A stretch of 64,000 nucleotides of DNA from Natronomonas salina (GCF_013391105.1 NZ_CP058335.1:1798001-1862000); one strand, 5' to 3'; numbered from the stretch's first letter, positions 9,429 through 18,664 are shown. The notes: generated by a model not told the origin, from the letters alone. Numbers and translations: made by a program.

Positions 9429-9803
9429 TCAGGACAGGTCGATGTTCGCGGAGCTGCCGGTGCGGTCGAGGGTGATCTCGAGGATGCCGTTGTTGAACGT
9501 CGCCTTCGCGGAGTGCTCGTCGACGCGGGTCGGGAGCTCGATGCGCTCCTCGTAGTCGCTGCGGTCGGTCGACGCCGAGATCGTGACGTGCCGGCCGTCG
9601 CACTTGATGTCGATGGCCTCCTTGGAGACGCCCGGCATGTCGGCTACGACGCGGATCTCGTCGTCCTCCTCGTAGATGGAGACGTGGGCGTCGCTGCCGA
9701 AGCCGGCGTTGCCGCCGGCCACACCGCCCGTCATCTCCTCCATCATCCGCTCTATCTCGCTGAAGATGTCGTCGAAGGGGTCGTCGCGGTCGTCCCGGCG
9801 CAT
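9429..9803 (-). CDS. Hsp20/alpha-crystallin small heat-shock protein
   Basis: The protein has 124 residues starting MRRDDRDDPFDDIF. This ATG (9803) is preferred because MRR..PF(D)xIF is the usual start of haloarchaeal Hsp20; an ATG eight codons upstream (9827) is possible. The alpha-crystallin domain covers about 38-115: VVADMPGVSKEAIDIKCDG, HVTISAS, ERIELPTRVDEHSAKATFNNGILEITL. It acts as an ATP-independent holdase in oligomers. A Glu/Met-rich N-terminal helix (IERMMEEMTGG) precedes it. It is convergent with the ATP-grasp gene. Confidence 0.9.
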   Translation of the reverse strand: MRRDDRDDPFDDIFSEIERMMEEMTGGVAGGNAGFGSDAHVSIYEEDDEIRVVADMPGVSKEAIDIKCDGRHVTISASTDRSDYEERIELPTRVDEHSAKATFNNGILEITLDRTGSSANIDLS

Positions 9804-10068
9804 GGGCGTGGGTACGAGAGTCCGCATGAAAAGCCTTCTGTCGGTGGCACGTTTCGATACCGTTCCGCCGCCGACCGCCCGAGAGGAACCCGGAGGAGAC
9901 GGCCCGAGACGGCCGCTCTGACGTCCCGGGGTCGCGTCGGCGCATGCACTCCGGCGAGGGCGAGACGTGGGTCCACCGGCCGCCGTCAACCCCATCGAGG
10001 CGGGACCGTCAGACGCCTGGCTGACGGACCTTTTTGTAGTATCTCGGCCAAGAGACCACTCCCAGACC

Positions 10069-10392
10069 ATGTCGCAACGGGACACTCCCGACGAGGACCC
10101 TCCTCACGACGACCACGTCCCCATCGAGGTGAGCGTGGACGCGGAGGACGAGCAGCCGGCCGTGGAGTCGAACACGAGAATCGACATCCTGGTGGAGAAA
10201 GAGGCGTACCCGACCGCCAGGCTCGACGACGGCCGATACGTGGCGTGGTGGTTCACGCCGGACGCGCCGGCCATCGACGACCCCGCCGCGAGCGAGTGGG
10301 TCGCCGCGCCGACGCGCTTCCTCGCCGCCGGGACGCTCCACGAACTGTGGGAGAACCCCTCGGCCCTCGAGTCGCTGCCCGCGCAGGGCTAG
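10069..10392 (+). CDS. Hypothetical acidic protein (107 aa)
   Basis: The start MSQRDTPDEDPPHDDH follows a TTTTTGTA box at 10031-10038, about 31 nt upstream, so a leaderless transcript is likely. An upstream in-frame Met (9967) would run through that promoter and was rejected. The first 45 residues are disordered and acidic. Residues 45-105 look folded (RIDILVEKEAYPTARLDDGR, VAWWFTPDAPAI, WVAAPTRFLAAGTLHELWENP). No family is recognised. Confidence 0.6.
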   Translation: MSQRDTPDEDPPHDDHVPIEVSVDAEDEQPAVESNTRIDILVEKEAYPTARLDDGRYVAWWFTPDAPAIDDPAASEWVAAPTRFLAAGTLHELWENPSALESLPAQG

Positions 10393-10519
10393 TCCCCGTT
10401 CCATCTCCGTTTTCGCGGCCGTGACGACGTCGGCCTTGCGAGCCCTGCCTGTGCTTACTCTGTTACAACGGTACCGTAAAACCTGGCGCCGGTAGTTCGA
10501 AGAGGCCGTTACACTGGGC

Positions 10520-10556
10520 CGCTAAGCCCCACGGAGACCGTAACGCTCGCTTAGCG
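10520..10556. repeat. Nested inverted repeat in gene-free stretch
   Basis: CGCTAAG (10520-10526) pairs with CTTAGCG (10550-10556). Inside it ACGG (10531-10534) pairs with CCGT (10538-10541) around AGA. It lies about 90 bp before the small gene at 10648, and could be a terminator for the upstream gene or a regulatory fold. Confidence 0.4.
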
Positions 10557-10615
10557 ACCCCCCGTCGCGACCGTGTCCGGCAACGATTGCCGCATCTACA
10601 CTAACAATCATGAGG

Positions 10616-10622
10616 TTTAATA
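10616..10622 (+). promoter_or_regulatory. TATA box for the 45-aa gene
   Basis: TTTAATA ends 26 nt before the ATG at 10648, which is the spacing of a leaderless haloarchaeal promoter. Confidence 0.55.
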
Positions 10623-10647
10623 CTGTCGAGCCGATACCCATAGGTAG

Positions 10648-10785
10648 ATGACGAACGATGAAATCGAGCCGATGGTTCCCGTGATGCCTCGACAAACGTC
10701 CACCTCCGGCGTCGTCGCGGACGGTGGCCGCCAGAAGCGCTACGAGGCGCCAGAGGTAGAGGCGCCCCTCGTCCCCCAGTTCTGA
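10648..10785 (+). CDS. Small protein (45 aa), probably leaderless
   Basis: The frame starts MTNDEIEPMVPVMPRQTS and ends EAPEVEAPLVPQF. It has no Cys and no membrane helix, is Pro/Val rich, and contains VVADGGRQKRYEAPEVE. A good TATA box 26-32 nt upstream, inside an otherwise empty 490-bp interval, supports expression. It could be a small regulatory protein or a peptide precursor, but no modifying enzymes are adjacent. I do not recognise the family. Confidence 0.5.
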   Translation: MTNDEIEPMVPVMPRQTSTSGVVADGGRQKRYEAPEVEAPLVPQF

Positions 10786-10882
10786 GTCCGTCGCTGTTCT
10801 CGGCCAGTTCTTCGACGTTCGCCAGCCGCGCGGCCGGCGAGTTCGGCACGCGGCAAGAAGCGAGTTCGTCGCGGTCGTCGGC

Positions 10883-11899
10883 CTAGAACCCGACGCCCAT
10901 CGCCTCGTTCGTCCGGTCGATCGACTCCTGGGCGTCGGCCTCGCCGAGCACGGCGCGGATGGCGTCGACGTTCTCCGGGACGACGTCGGACTCCTGGTGG
11001 ATGGCCTGGAAGAGGTAGAGGTCGTCGCCCTCCATGGAGATCGACTCCTCCCAGATGCAGTTCTCCCAGATGTCCGCCCGCGGGCGGTCGCGGTCCTGGG
11101 CGTACTCCTTGAGCGCGCCGGCGCCGTCGATGCCGGAGTCCGCCTGGATCATGAACGTCCGGCTCTGCTCGCGGAGCAGGTCGGCGACCTCGCTGGCGTC
11201 GGGCGTCGTCTCCAGGGTGACGTTGACCGAGTGGGTGTGCATCAGCGTCGCCGGCACCTTCAGCCCGAGCGTGTCGATCGAGAGGTCCGGGAAGATGGTG
11301 TTGACGTCCGGGCCGTGGTGGCTCGGCAGCGTCACCGGGTTCGGCAGGATGTCGTTGATCGGGCCGCGGCCGCTCTGGGCGGGGTCGCCGCCCCGACGGA
11401 CGAGCGTGATGCGGGCCTTCTCGACACCGTACTCCTCCTGCAGCGGCGCGAGCAGTCGCGACAGACCGGTCGTGTTACAGGAGACGACGCGGACGTGGTC
11501 GGCGCCCTCCGCGTCGGCGAAGTTCGACCGCGCGTTGAACGAGACGTCGACCATGTCGGCGTCCTCGCCGCCCTGGTAGAGCGCGGGCGTGTCGTACTCC
11601 TCGTAGAGGGACTTGTTCTCCTCGCCGATGCCGGAGGGGCAGGCGTCGACGACGACGTCGGCCGCGTCGACGAGTTCGTCGACGGTCCCGGCCAGTTCGA
11701 TGCCGGCGTCCTCGAAGAGCTCGATGCGCTCCTCGATGGCGGCGTACAGCGGGTAGCCGTTCTCGACGGCCAGCTCCGCCTCGTGGTTGGGGCTGGTCTT
11801 CGCGACGCCCACGAGTTCCATGTCGGGCTGGAGCGTGACGGCGTCGGCGACGCGCTTGCCGATAGTCCCGTAGCCGTTGACCGCGACCTGGATGGTCAT
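10883..11899 (-). CDS. gap: Type II glyceraldehyde-3-phosphate dehydrogenase
   Basis: The protein has 338 residues. It starts [21 protein letters not shown], an N-terminal Rossmann nucleotide site. The catalytic Cys is in [13 protein letters not shown], and the archaeal type II pattern continues with RRGGDP and [11 protein letters not shown]. It converts glyceraldehyde 3-phosphate and phosphate to 1,3-bisphosphoglycerate with NAD(P), or the reverse in gluconeogenesis. The ATG at 11899 is chosen because Rossmann strand 1 begins right after it; the longer open frame upstream is non-coding. It is divergent from the acyl-CoA ligase with a 225-bp shared upstream region. Confidence 0.95.
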   Translation of the reverse strand: MTIQVAVNGYGTIGKRVADAVTLQPDMELVGVAKTSPNHEAELAVENGYPLYAAIEERIELFEDAGIELAGTVDELVDAADVVVDACPSGIGEENKSLYEEYDTPALYQGGEDADMVDVSFNARSNFADAEGADHVRVVSCNTTGLSRLLAPLQEEYGVEKARITLVRRGGDPAQSGRGPINDILPNPVTLPSHHGPDVNTIFPDLSIDTLGLKVPATLMHTHSVNVTLETTPDASEVADLLREQSRTFMIQADSGIDGAGALKEYAQDRDRPRADIWENCIWEESISMEGDDLYLFQAIHQESDVVPENVDAIRAVLGEADAQESIDRTNEAMGVGF

Positions 11900-12124
11900 A
11901 CTCTGATATCTCTCGGCGACCCGAATAACCATTTCTCTCCTAACCAACAGTTCGTGCCCCGTTGACGCGTGACAGTAATCGTCCAGTACCGGCGTCGTGA
12001 CGGCATAGGCGTCGGGGCCGGCTTCTCGCCGAATCGTTGTGGGCCGAGCGGAACAGGGACCTCCTCGACTGCCGGCCGACCCCCGAACCGTTAACTCCCC
12101 GGGGCCGTACTGTGTGTTATTCTC

Positions 12125-13660
12125 ATGCAACCGACGCTGGCAGACACCCTCGAGTTGACCGCAGACCGGTACCCCGAGAAGGAGGCGCTCGTCTACCCCC
12201 GGAAGGACCAGTCGTACACCTACGCCGAGTTCGACGAGCGGGCGACCCGGCTGGCGAACGCCCTGGCCGACCTCGGCGTCGGGAAGGGCGATCGCGTCTC
12301 GACGATGCTGTACAACGGCAGCGAGATCGTCCTGACGGCGTACGCCTGCGGGAAGCTCGGCGCCGTCTTCAACCCGCTGAACTACCGCCTTCCGGCGGGC
12401 GAGGTGGAGTTCATCTGCAACGACGCCGGCTCGAGCGTCCTCCTCTTCGAGGCCGACACCCGCGAGGCCGTCGAGGGCGCCCGCGAGGACCTCGAGACCG
12501 TCGAGGAGTTCGTCTACGTGGACGAGGACGGTCCCGAGTACGCCCGTGACTTCTACGCGATGGTCGAGGCGGCCCCGGCGGAACCACCGTCGACCGTCGT
12601 TAACGCCGACGACGTCTACGCGTTCATCTACACCTCGGGAACCACGGGCCGTCCGAAGGGGGTCGTCCACGAGCACCGCGACATGGTCGAGCACTCGCTC
12701 ATCTGCGTCGCCGAGGGCGGCATCCGCAAGGACGACGTCGGGCTCTCGGCGCTGCCGCTGTACCACTGCGCGGAGCTACACGCGAACCTCTTCCCGCGCG
12801 TCCACGTCGGCGCGACGAACGTCGTCCACCACGAGTTCGACCCGGCGGCGGTGCTGCAGGCGGTCGACGAGCACGACGTGACGCTGTTCTTCGCCGCACC
12901 GACCGCCTGGAACGGCCTGGTGCAGGCGGCCGACGCCGTCGACGCCGACACCACCTCGCTCCGGCTCGGCTTCTACGGCGCCTCCCCGATGCCGAAGGAC
13001 GTCCTCGACGCCTGCATGGACCGCTTCTGCGAAGATTACCTCCAGGCCTACGGCATGACAGAGATCGGCCCCTGCGGGACGTTCCAGCACCCCGACGAGC
13101 AGCTCTCGAAGCAGGGCTCGGCGGGGCTGCCCGCGCTGAACCACGACCTCCGGATCGTCGAACCCGGCGCCGCGCCGGACGCCACCGTCGAGCGCGGCGA
13201 GATCGGCGAGATCCTCCTGGCCGGCCCCTGCACCATGCGGGAGTACTGGAACCGGCCGGAGGCGACCGCCGAGTCGCTGCGCGAGTACGGCGGCGTCGAG
13301 TGGTACTACTCCGGCGACCTCGGCTACCGCGACGAGGACGGCTACCTCTTCGTCGTCGACCGGAAGGACGACATGATCATCTCCGGCGGCGAGAACGTCT
13401 ACCCGACGGAGGTCGAGGACGTCCTCTTCTCGCACCCCGACGTCGTCGAGGCCGCCGTGGTCGGCCAGCCCGACGAGGAGTGGGGCGAACTCGTCGTCGC
13501 CTACGTCGTCGGCGACGTCGACGGCGAGACGCTGGACGCCCACGTCCGCGACAGCGACGACCTCGCCGACTTCAAGCGGCCCCGCGAGTACCACCTCGTC
13601 GAGGAGCTGCCGAAGAACCCCAGCGGGAAGGTCCAGAAGTTCAAGCTCCGCGAGGAGTGA
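12125..13660 (+). CDS. Acyl-CoA synthetase (AMP-forming)
   Basis: The protein has 511 residues and belongs to the ANL superfamily. Visible motifs are the P-loop [11 protein letters not shown] (about 166-176), YGMTEIG, the hinge and A8 region [20 protein letters not shown] followed by [12 protein letters not shown], and the catalytic Lys in NPSGKVQK near the end. It activates a carboxylic acid to acyl-adenylate and then to acyl-CoA. Chain length cannot be read. The full length is normal for fatty-acyl or medium-chain ligases. A role in fatty-acid or aromatic-acid catabolism is likely. Confidence 0.92.
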   Translation: MQPTLADTLELTADRYPEKEALVYPRKDQSYTYAEFDERATRLANALADLGVGKGDRVSTMLYNGSEIVLTAYACGKLGAVFNPLNYRLPAGEVEFICNDAGSSVLLFEADTREAVEGAREDLETVEEFVYVDEDGPEYARDFYAMVEAAPAEPPSTVVNADDVYAFIYTSGTTGRPKGVVHEHRDMVEHSLICVAEGGIRKDDVGLSALPLYHCAELHANLFPRVHVGATNVVHHEFDPAAVLQAVDEHDVTLFFAAPTAWNGLVQAADAVDADTTSLRLGFYGASPMPKDVLDACMDRFCEDYLQAYGMTEIGPCGTFQHPDEQLSKQGSAGLPALNHDLRIVEPGAAPDATVERGEIGEILLAGPCTMREYWNRPEATAESLREYGGVEWYYSGDLGYRDEDGYLFVVDRKDDMIISGGENVYPTEVEDVLFSHPDVVEAAVVGQPDEEWGELVVAYVVGDVDGETLDAHVRDSDDLADFKRPREYHLVEELPKNPSGKVQKFKLREE

Positions 13661-13705
13661 CCGACGACAGGAACGAATATCCGGCGGCCCGTCGAACCAC
13701 GGGCC

Positions 13706-14689
13706 ATGAGCGACTCCGACGTACTCGAGATACAGGACTCCGACGCCGTCGCCGCCGCGGCCGAGACGGCCGTCCAGCAGTGTCTGGACGTACAGGCGGG
13801 CGAGACCTGCGTGGTCGTCACGGACGACAAGCGCCGCCCCATCGGCGAGGCGCTGTACGAGGCCGCCCTCGAGGCCACCGAGGACGCGGTCGTCGTCCGC
13901 TACCCGCCGGGGCCCCAGCACGGCGCCGAACCGCCCGCGCCGGTCGCCGCCGCGCTGGCGTCGGCCGACGCCTTCCTCGCGCCGACGACGAAGAGCCTGA
14001 GCCACACCCGCGCCCGCTCGGACGCCACGGACCAGGGTGCCCGCGGCGCCACCCTCCCCGGCATCACCGAGGAGGTGTTCACCACCGGGCTCGACGCCGA
14101 CTACGAGGCCATCGCCGCGGAGTGCGAGTCGATGCTCGAGGAGGTCGTCGGTGCCCACGAGATCCGCGTCCGGTCGCCGCAGGGGACCGACATCACCTTC
14201 GAGCTGGGCGACCGCGTCTGGCAGGACGACACCGGCATCGTCCACGAGGACGGCGCGTTCTCGAACCTGCCCGCGGGCGAGGTGTTCGTCAGCCCCGAGT
14301 CCGCCGACGGCACCTACGTCGTCGACGGGACCATCCGCCCGCACGGCCTGCTCGACGACGGCCAGACGGTCGCCTTCGAGGTCGAGGACGGCTACGTCAC
14401 CGACATCGGCGATGACGCCATCCGCGCGGACGTCGAGGAGGCCGCCGACCAGGTCGGGCAGAACGCCTACAACCTGGCGGAGCTCGGCATCGGGACCAAC
14501 ATCGGCGTCACGGAGCTCGTCGGCAGCGTCCTGCTGGACGAGAAGGCCGGCGGCACCGTCCACATCGCGCTCGGCGACGACGCCGGCATCGGCGGCGACA
14601 ACGACGCGCCCATCCACCTCGACGGCATCCTCCGGGAGCCCTCCGTCTTCGTAGACGGGGAGGAGATCGACCTGCCGACCGTCCGATGA
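13706..14689 (+). CDS. M29-like aminopeptidase family protein, divergent
   Basis: The protein has 327 residues and is related to the thermophilic M29 aminopeptidases. Probable metal ligands are present: Glu in PAGEVFVSPES, Glu in AELGIGTN, His in TVHIALG, and His/Asp in APIHLDG. The Tyr that normally follows the first His by seven residues is not there (Ala instead). The N-terminal part is shorter than in the canonical copy at 59387-60478. It may have altered activity. It follows the acyl-CoA ligase by 45 bp on the same strand. Confidence 0.75.
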   Translation: MSDSDVLEIQDSDAVAAAAETAVQQCLDVQAGETCVVVTDDKRRPIGEALYEAALEATEDAVVVRYPPGPQHGAEPPAPVAAALASADAFLAPTTKSLSHTRARSDATDQGARGATLPGITEEVFTTGLDADYEAIAAECESMLEEVVGAHEIRVRSPQGTDITFELGDRVWQDDTGIVHEDGAFSNLPAGEVFVSPESADGTYVVDGTIRPHGLLDDGQTVAFEVEDGYVTDIGDDAIRADVEEAADQVGQNAYNLAELGIGTNIGVTELVGSVLLDEKAGGTVHIALGDDAGIGGDNDAPIHLDGILREPSVFVDGEEIDLPTVR

Positions 14690-14776
14690 CGGGGCGACCT
14701 GCAGTCCCGGCGTGAGGGTCGGCCACCTGAGACGCGGAGCCGCGCGCTTATACGTCCCGACCGAAAAGTACCTCCA

Positions 14777-15427
14777 ATGAGTCAACAGCGCGTCGCGGTC
14801 CGCTGTCCGTCCTGCTCGCCGGGGGCGGAGACCGCCCACGAGGTCCTCAACGAGGGCGGACAGGCGACCGTCCGGTGCGGGGAGTGTAGCCACGTCCACA
14901 AGACGACCATCCAGGAGGAGTCCCGGGTCGACCGCCGGGTCATCGTCTCCCAGGAGGACGAGTCGACGGAGGCGCGGATCGACATCCCGCCGGCCGAGGA
15001 GCTGTCGACGGGTGACGAGTTCCTCGTCGAGACCGACGAGGCCATCCTGACGGCGCGGGTCACGTCCCTGGAGCTCACCGACGGCTCGCGGGCCGACGAG
15101 GCGTCCGCCGAGGACGTCAAGACGCTGTGGACCCGCGCGGTCGGCAACGTCGCGGTGAACCTGACGCTGCACCCGAAGGACGGCGGCCACGATGAGACGC
15201 GGAGCGTGAAGATCCAGGTGCCGGGCGACGAGAAGTTCGTCGTCGGCGAAGTCCAGGAGTACGGCGGCGAGGAGTTCACCGTCGAGCGCATCCTCGTCCG
15301 CGACGACGCCACGAACTACCACCGCGAGGGGTACGACCACGACGGCGACTTCGCGCTGGCGAAGGACTGCAAGCGCGTGTACGCACGCGACGAGAACGCA
15401 CAGCAGCGGGCGTGGTCCGGGTGGTGA
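14777..15427 (+). CDS. HVO_0476-type zinc finger protein
   Basis: The protein has 216 residues. An N-terminal zinc ribbon has CPSC at residues 10-13 and CGEC near 35-38. A long mixed domain follows with conserved blocks IDIPPAEELSTGDEFLVE, VKTLWTRAVGNVAVNLTLHP and EYGGEEFTVERILVR, and the end is YDHDGDFALAKDCKRVYAR. This matches the conserved haloarchaeal family named after HVO_0476. The function is unknown, though the layout suggests nucleic acid binding. It is 4 bp upstream of the Pcm gene and probably translated with it. Confidence 0.8.
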   Translation: MSQQRVAVRCPSCSPGAETAHEVLNEGGQATVRCGECSHVHKTTIQEESRVDRRVIVSQEDESTEARIDIPPAEELSTGDEFLVETDEAILTARVTSLELTDGSRADEASAEDVKTLWTRAVGNVAVNLTLHPKDGGHDETRSVKIQVPGDEKFVVGEVQEYGGEEFTVERILVRDDATNYHREGYDHDGDFALAKDCKRVYARDENAQQRAWSGW

Positions 15428-15431
15428 GCCG

Positions 15432-16085
15432 ATGTTCGGACGCGACTCCGGTCCCGACGACTTCGAGACCCGACGCGAGCGGATGGTCGAGGGGCTCGCC
15501 GAGTCCGGCCGCGTCGAGCGACCGGAGACCATCGAGGCGCTGAAGACGGTCCCGAGACACGAGTTCGTCCCGGAATCCCGCCGCGAGAGCGCCTACGCCG
15601 ACCGGCCGCTGCCCATCGGCAACGACCAGACCGTCTCGGCACCGCACATGGTCGGCATCATGTGCGACCTTCTGGAACTCTCGCCGGGCGACCAGGTCCT
15701 CGAGATCGGCACGGGCTGCGGCTACCACGCCGCCGTCACCGCCGAGATCGTCGGCGACGGCAACGTCTACAGCGTCGAGTACCACGCCGACCTCGCGGAG
15801 GACGCCCGGCGCCGGCTCGACCGCCTCGGCTACGACGTCAACGTCCGCGTCGGCGACGGCCACGCGGGCTGGCCCGAGCACGCCCCCTTCGACGCGGCGT
15901 ACCTCACCTGCGCGGCCCCGGAGCTGCCGGACCGGGTCGTCGACCAGCTCCGCGTCGGCGGCGTCGTCCTCGCCCCGATCGGTCGCGGCCGACAGACGCT
16001 CGTCAGGGCGACGAAGACGGACGACGGCCTGCGCCGCGAGGACCACGGCGCCGTCCGGTTCGTCCCGATGCAGGGCGGGGAGTGA
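15432..16085 (+). CDS. pcm: Protein-L-isoaspartate O-methyltransferase
   Basis: The protein has 217 residues. It methylates isoaspartyl residues with S-adenosylmethionine to start repair of damaged proteins. Family motifs are VPRHEFVPESRRESAYAD, the substrate-site DQTVSAPHMV, SAM motif I VLEIGTGCGYHAAV, and LTCAAPELPDRVVDQL. The length is that of normal archaeal Pcm. It begins 4 bp after the zinc-finger gene and its stop is followed 1 bp later by the next start, so the four genes 14777-17758 form an operon. Confidence 0.93.
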   Translation: MFGRDSGPDDFETRRERMVEGLAESGRVERPETIEALKTVPRHEFVPESRRESAYADRPLPIGNDQTVSAPHMVGIMCDLLELSPGDQVLEIGTGCGYHAAVTAEIVGDGNVYSVEYHADLAEDARRRLDRLGYDVNVRVGDGHAGWPEHAPFDAAYLTCAAPELPDRVVDQLRVGGVVLAPIGRGRQTLVRATKTDDGLRREDHGAVRFVPMQGGE

Positions 16086-16086
16086 G

Positions 16087-16995
16087 ATGCCCACCCAGGA
16101 CCGCTCCGAGCCGGGGTGGCGCGGAATCGCGCTCCCGTGGGCCGCCCGGCGCTGCGGCGCCCTAGAGGCACTGGCGACGAGTTCGGGCACGCCTGAGGAC
16201 ATCGCCGAAGCGACGGGCGTCGACGAGGACGCGGCGGAACGGCTCGTCGCCGCACTCGAATCCGAGGGGTTCCTCGCCCGCGTCGGCGACGAGTACGAAC
16301 CGACGAACCGGCTGCTCGGCTTCCTGACGAAGACCGACCTCCGCTCGATCGGTCGGCTCCCGGCCGAACTCGACGCCTTCGACCGGTGGGTCGCCCTCCC
16401 TGGGACGGTGGCCGGCAAGGCGCCGCCGGAGCCGCCCGACGCGCTCCGGAACCGGCTCGGCCGAGAAGCGGCGGCCGACGAGACGCGCGTCCGCTCGGAG
16501 GTGACGACGGCCGTCTACGCCGCCCCGGACGGCGAGCGCGTCGTCGTGGTCGGCGACGGTCCCGGCAGGCGCGCCGTCGAGTTCCACGAGCGCGGGTGGG
16601 ACGTGACGCTGCTCGATTCCGAGGCGCGGATCGACGCGGTCGAACCCCTGCTCCGCCGTGAGGCCGTCGAGTTGCGCGGCGGTGACCCCACCGACCTGCC
16701 GGACTGCGACCTCGCGGTCTTCGTCGGGACGCTCTCGGAACGCGACGCCGACGGCGCGCGGGCAGTCGTGGAGGCGGCCGGTCGGGCGTCGCCGGCCGCG
16801 GTCTTCCTGGACGCGTTCCACGGGGAGACCGACGGCGCGGCGCTGGCGGACGTCGACCGGCTCGCGACCGGTGCCGGACGCGTCCACGACGCCGAGACGG
16901 TACGGTCGTGGGTGGCCGATTCCTTCGGCGACGCGGCGATGGAACCCGTACCCGGGAGCCCGATGTCGGCGGCCGTCGGGCGCGCGATTCAATAG
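16087..16995 (+). CDS. HTH plus Rossmann methyltransferase-like protein
   Basis: The protein has 302 residues. Residues about 20-75 look like the winged-helix/dimerisation domain of small-molecule O-methyltransferases (ALEALATSSGTPEDIAEATG, ERLVAALESEGFL, YEPTNRL). From about 150 a Rossmann-like fold begins (RVVVVGDGPGRRAVEFHERG, VTLLDSEARID), with AVFVGTLSERDADGARAVV later. The SAM glycine loop is degenerate (GDGPGRR), so catalysis is uncertain. It sits between two Pcm paralogues, starting 1 bp after the first one stops. Confidence 0.7.
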   Translation: MPTQDRSEPGWRGIALPWAARRCGALEALATSSGTPEDIAEATGVDEDAAERLVAALESEGFLARVGDEYEPTNRLLGFLTKTDLRSIGRLPAELDAFDRWVALPGTVAGKAPPEPPDALRNRLGREAAADETRVRSEVTTAVYAAPDGERVVVVGDGPGRRAVEFHERGWDVTLLDSEARIDAVEPLLRREAVELRGGDPTDLPDCDLAVFVGTLSERDADGARAVVEAAGRASPAAVFLDAFHGETDGAALADVDRLATGAGRVHDAETVRSWVADSFGDAAMEPVPGSPMSAAVGRAIQ

Positions 16996-17017
16996 GCTGC
17001 GGCACGATTTTCGAGCT

Positions 17018-17758
17018 ATGGACCCCGCGGTACTGCGCGACGACATGGTCGACAGCCTCGAACACGAGGCCAAGGCCGTCGTCCGCTCCGAGGACGTCAG
17101 CGTCGCGATGCGGGAGGTGCCGCGCGAGCCGTTCGTGGAGGACGACTCGGTCGCCTATGCCGACCGCTCCTTCGAGCGCCTCGGCACGCGCGTCCTCTCG
17201 CCGAGCGCCGCCGGCCGGCTGCTGGAGGCCCTCCGGGTCGAACCGGGCGACGACGTGCTCGTGGTCGGCGCCGGCGTCGGCTACACCGCCGCCGTCATCG
17301 CCGAGATCGCCGGCGAGGCGAACGTCCACGCCGTCGATATCACCCGCCGTCTCGTCTACGAGGCGCGCTCGAACCTCGCGGAGGCCGGCTACCCCGGCGT
17401 CCTCGTCGACTGCCGCGACGGCGCCCAGGGGCTGCCCGATTACGCACCCTACGACCGCATCCTCGTGGAGGCCGCCGCCGTCGATCCCCCGCGGCCGCTG
17501 CTCGAGCAGCTGGCGGACGGCGGCCGGCTCGTCATGCCCGTCGGCACGGGCGGCCAGGAGCTCGTCGCCATCGAGGACGGCGAGACCGTCGCCGAGTACG
17601 GCACCGTCGTCTACCACCCGATGCTCGTCGAAGGCGAGCAGGCCGACACTATCGAGCGCAACCGCACCCACCGCGAGGACCGCGAGCACGCCCGCCGCGC
17701 CGCGGAGCGTCGCAAGGGCTGGGAGCAGCAGTGGATCGACTGGGACGACCGACTGTAG
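17018..17758 (+). CDS. Pcm-like methyltransferase, second paralogue
   Basis: The protein has 246 residues and starts MDPAVLRDDMVDSLEHE. It keeps the Pcm fold (REVPREPFVEDDSVAYADRS, VLVVGAGVGYTAAVIAEIAG, DRILVEAAAVDPPRPLLEQL) but differs at key places. The SAM loop is GAGVGYT instead of GTGCGYH, and the substrate-site motif is LGTRVLSPSAAG in place of DQTVSAPH. It has an added charged helical C-terminus (residues about 213-246). It is probably a methyltransferase with another target. It begins 22 bp after the previous gene. Confidence 0.8.
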   Translation: MDPAVLRDDMVDSLEHEAKAVVRSEDVSVAMREVPREPFVEDDSVAYADRSFERLGTRVLSPSAAGRLLEALRVEPGDDVLVVGAGVGYTAAVIAEIAGEANVHAVDITRRLVYEARSNLAEAGYPGVLVDCRDGAQGLPDYAPYDRILVEAAAVDPPRPLLEQLADGGRLVMPVGTGGQELVAIEDGETVAEYGTVVYHPMLVEGEQADTIERNRTHREDREHARRAAERRKGWEQQWIDWDDRL

Positions 17759-17778
17759 CGCCGGGGCGACCACACCGC

Positions 17779-18228
17779 TCACCGCGATTCGACGACGAGC
17801 AGCGCCGTGTTCTCCCGCTCGTCGGCGTACTCGCTACCGGCCGGCGGCTTGACGTCGAACTCGACGGTGCCGTCCCGCTGGTTCGCCGCGAGTTCCGGCG
17901 ACAGCGTCAGTTCCGCCGTGCCGTTCTCGCCGGTCGTCGCGGTCTCGACCCCGTCGAGCCGCGCCGACCCGCCGCGGGCGACGACCGTCGCGCCGGCGAC
18001 GCCCCGGCCCTCGGGGTCGACGACGGTCACCTCGACGGTGCGGTCGCCGGGTTCGACCACCTCTGGCTCGGGGCGGACGTCGAGTTCGGTGACCGCGAGC
18101 CCGGAGATGCTCGAGAGCATGCTCATCATCACCGAGAGGCTGGCGACGCCGACGACGAGCGCGATGACCAGCCGGATCGGCAACCCCTCGATACCCCGCC
18201 GGTCGTCGCGGAACCGGTGTTCGGACAT
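17779..18228 (-). CDS. Membrane-anchored protein with carboxypeptidase-regulatory-like domain
   Basis: The protein has 149 residues from the ATG at 18228 (MSEHRFRDDRRGIEG). The longer frame is rejected because it overlaps crcB. A single hydrophobic helix (about 20-45, LPIRLVIALVVGVASLSVMM) follows a basic segment, reminiscent of haloarchaeal pilin-like N-termini. Residues 50-140 form an extracellular Ig/CarboxypepD_reg-like beta sandwich (VTVVDPEGRGVAGATVVARGG, TATTGENGTAELTLS). It resembles a haloarchaeal family I associate with DUF7382. It is convergent with the Pcm-like gene and divergent from crcB. Confidence 0.7.
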   Translation of the reverse strand: MSEHRFRDDRRGIEGLPIRLVIALVVGVASLSVMMSMLSSISGLAVTELDVRPEPEVVEPGDRTVEVTVVDPEGRGVAGATVVARGGSARLDGVETATTGENGTAELTLSPELAANQRDGTVEFDVKPPAGSEYADERENTALLVVESR

Positions 18229-18307
18229 GGGGACGCTGGCCGCGCTCCGGTACAAGAACCTTCGCCCGAACCGGAAGACACCTGACGGCCGCGGCGGAGG
18301 AGCGACC

Positions 18308-18664
18308 ATGGAACGGCGGGCGGCGGCGCTGGTCGCGGCCGGCGGCTTCGCGGGCGCGCTGAGTCGCCACGCCGTCGCCGTCGCGCTCCCCGGGGGCTTC
18401 CCCTGGGGGACGCTGGCGGCGAACGTCGCCGGCGCGTTCGTCCTCGGGCTGGTGGTGTACGGGACCGCCGAGCATGGCCGCATCTCGGCCGCCGCTCGGC
18501 GGTTCGTCGCGACGGGCTTCCTCTCGTCGTTCACGACCTACAGCACGTTCGCCGCCGAGACGAGCGCGCTCGACCCGCGGCTGGCGGCCCTCAACGTCGC
18601 CGCCAACTACGGCCTGGGGCTGCTGGCGGTGCTGCTCGCCCGTGGGGTGATCCGGTGGCGCTGA
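18308..18664 (+). CDS. crcB: CrcB/Fluc fluoride channel subunit 1
   Basis: The protein has 118 residues and four membrane helices. Family hallmarks are GGFAGALSRHAV, the pore Asn in TLAANVAGAFVLG, and TGFLSSFTTYSTFAAE. It exports fluoride passively. Haloarchaea commonly carry two crcB genes whose products may pair. This copy overlaps the next by one base (TGATG), which implies coupled translation and a heterodimer. No fluoride riboswitch was recognised in the 79-bp upstream gap. Confidence 0.9.
   Translation: MERRAAALVAAGGFAGALSRHAVAVALPGGFPWGTLAANVAGAFVLGLVVYGTAEHGRISAAARRFVATGFLSSFTTYSTFAAETSALDPRLAALNVAANYGLGLLAVLLARGVIRWR

Noticed and set aside
12776-15532. 918-codon minus-strand frame
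   Set aside because: It runs antisense through four recognised genes (acyl-CoA ligase to zinc-finger protein).
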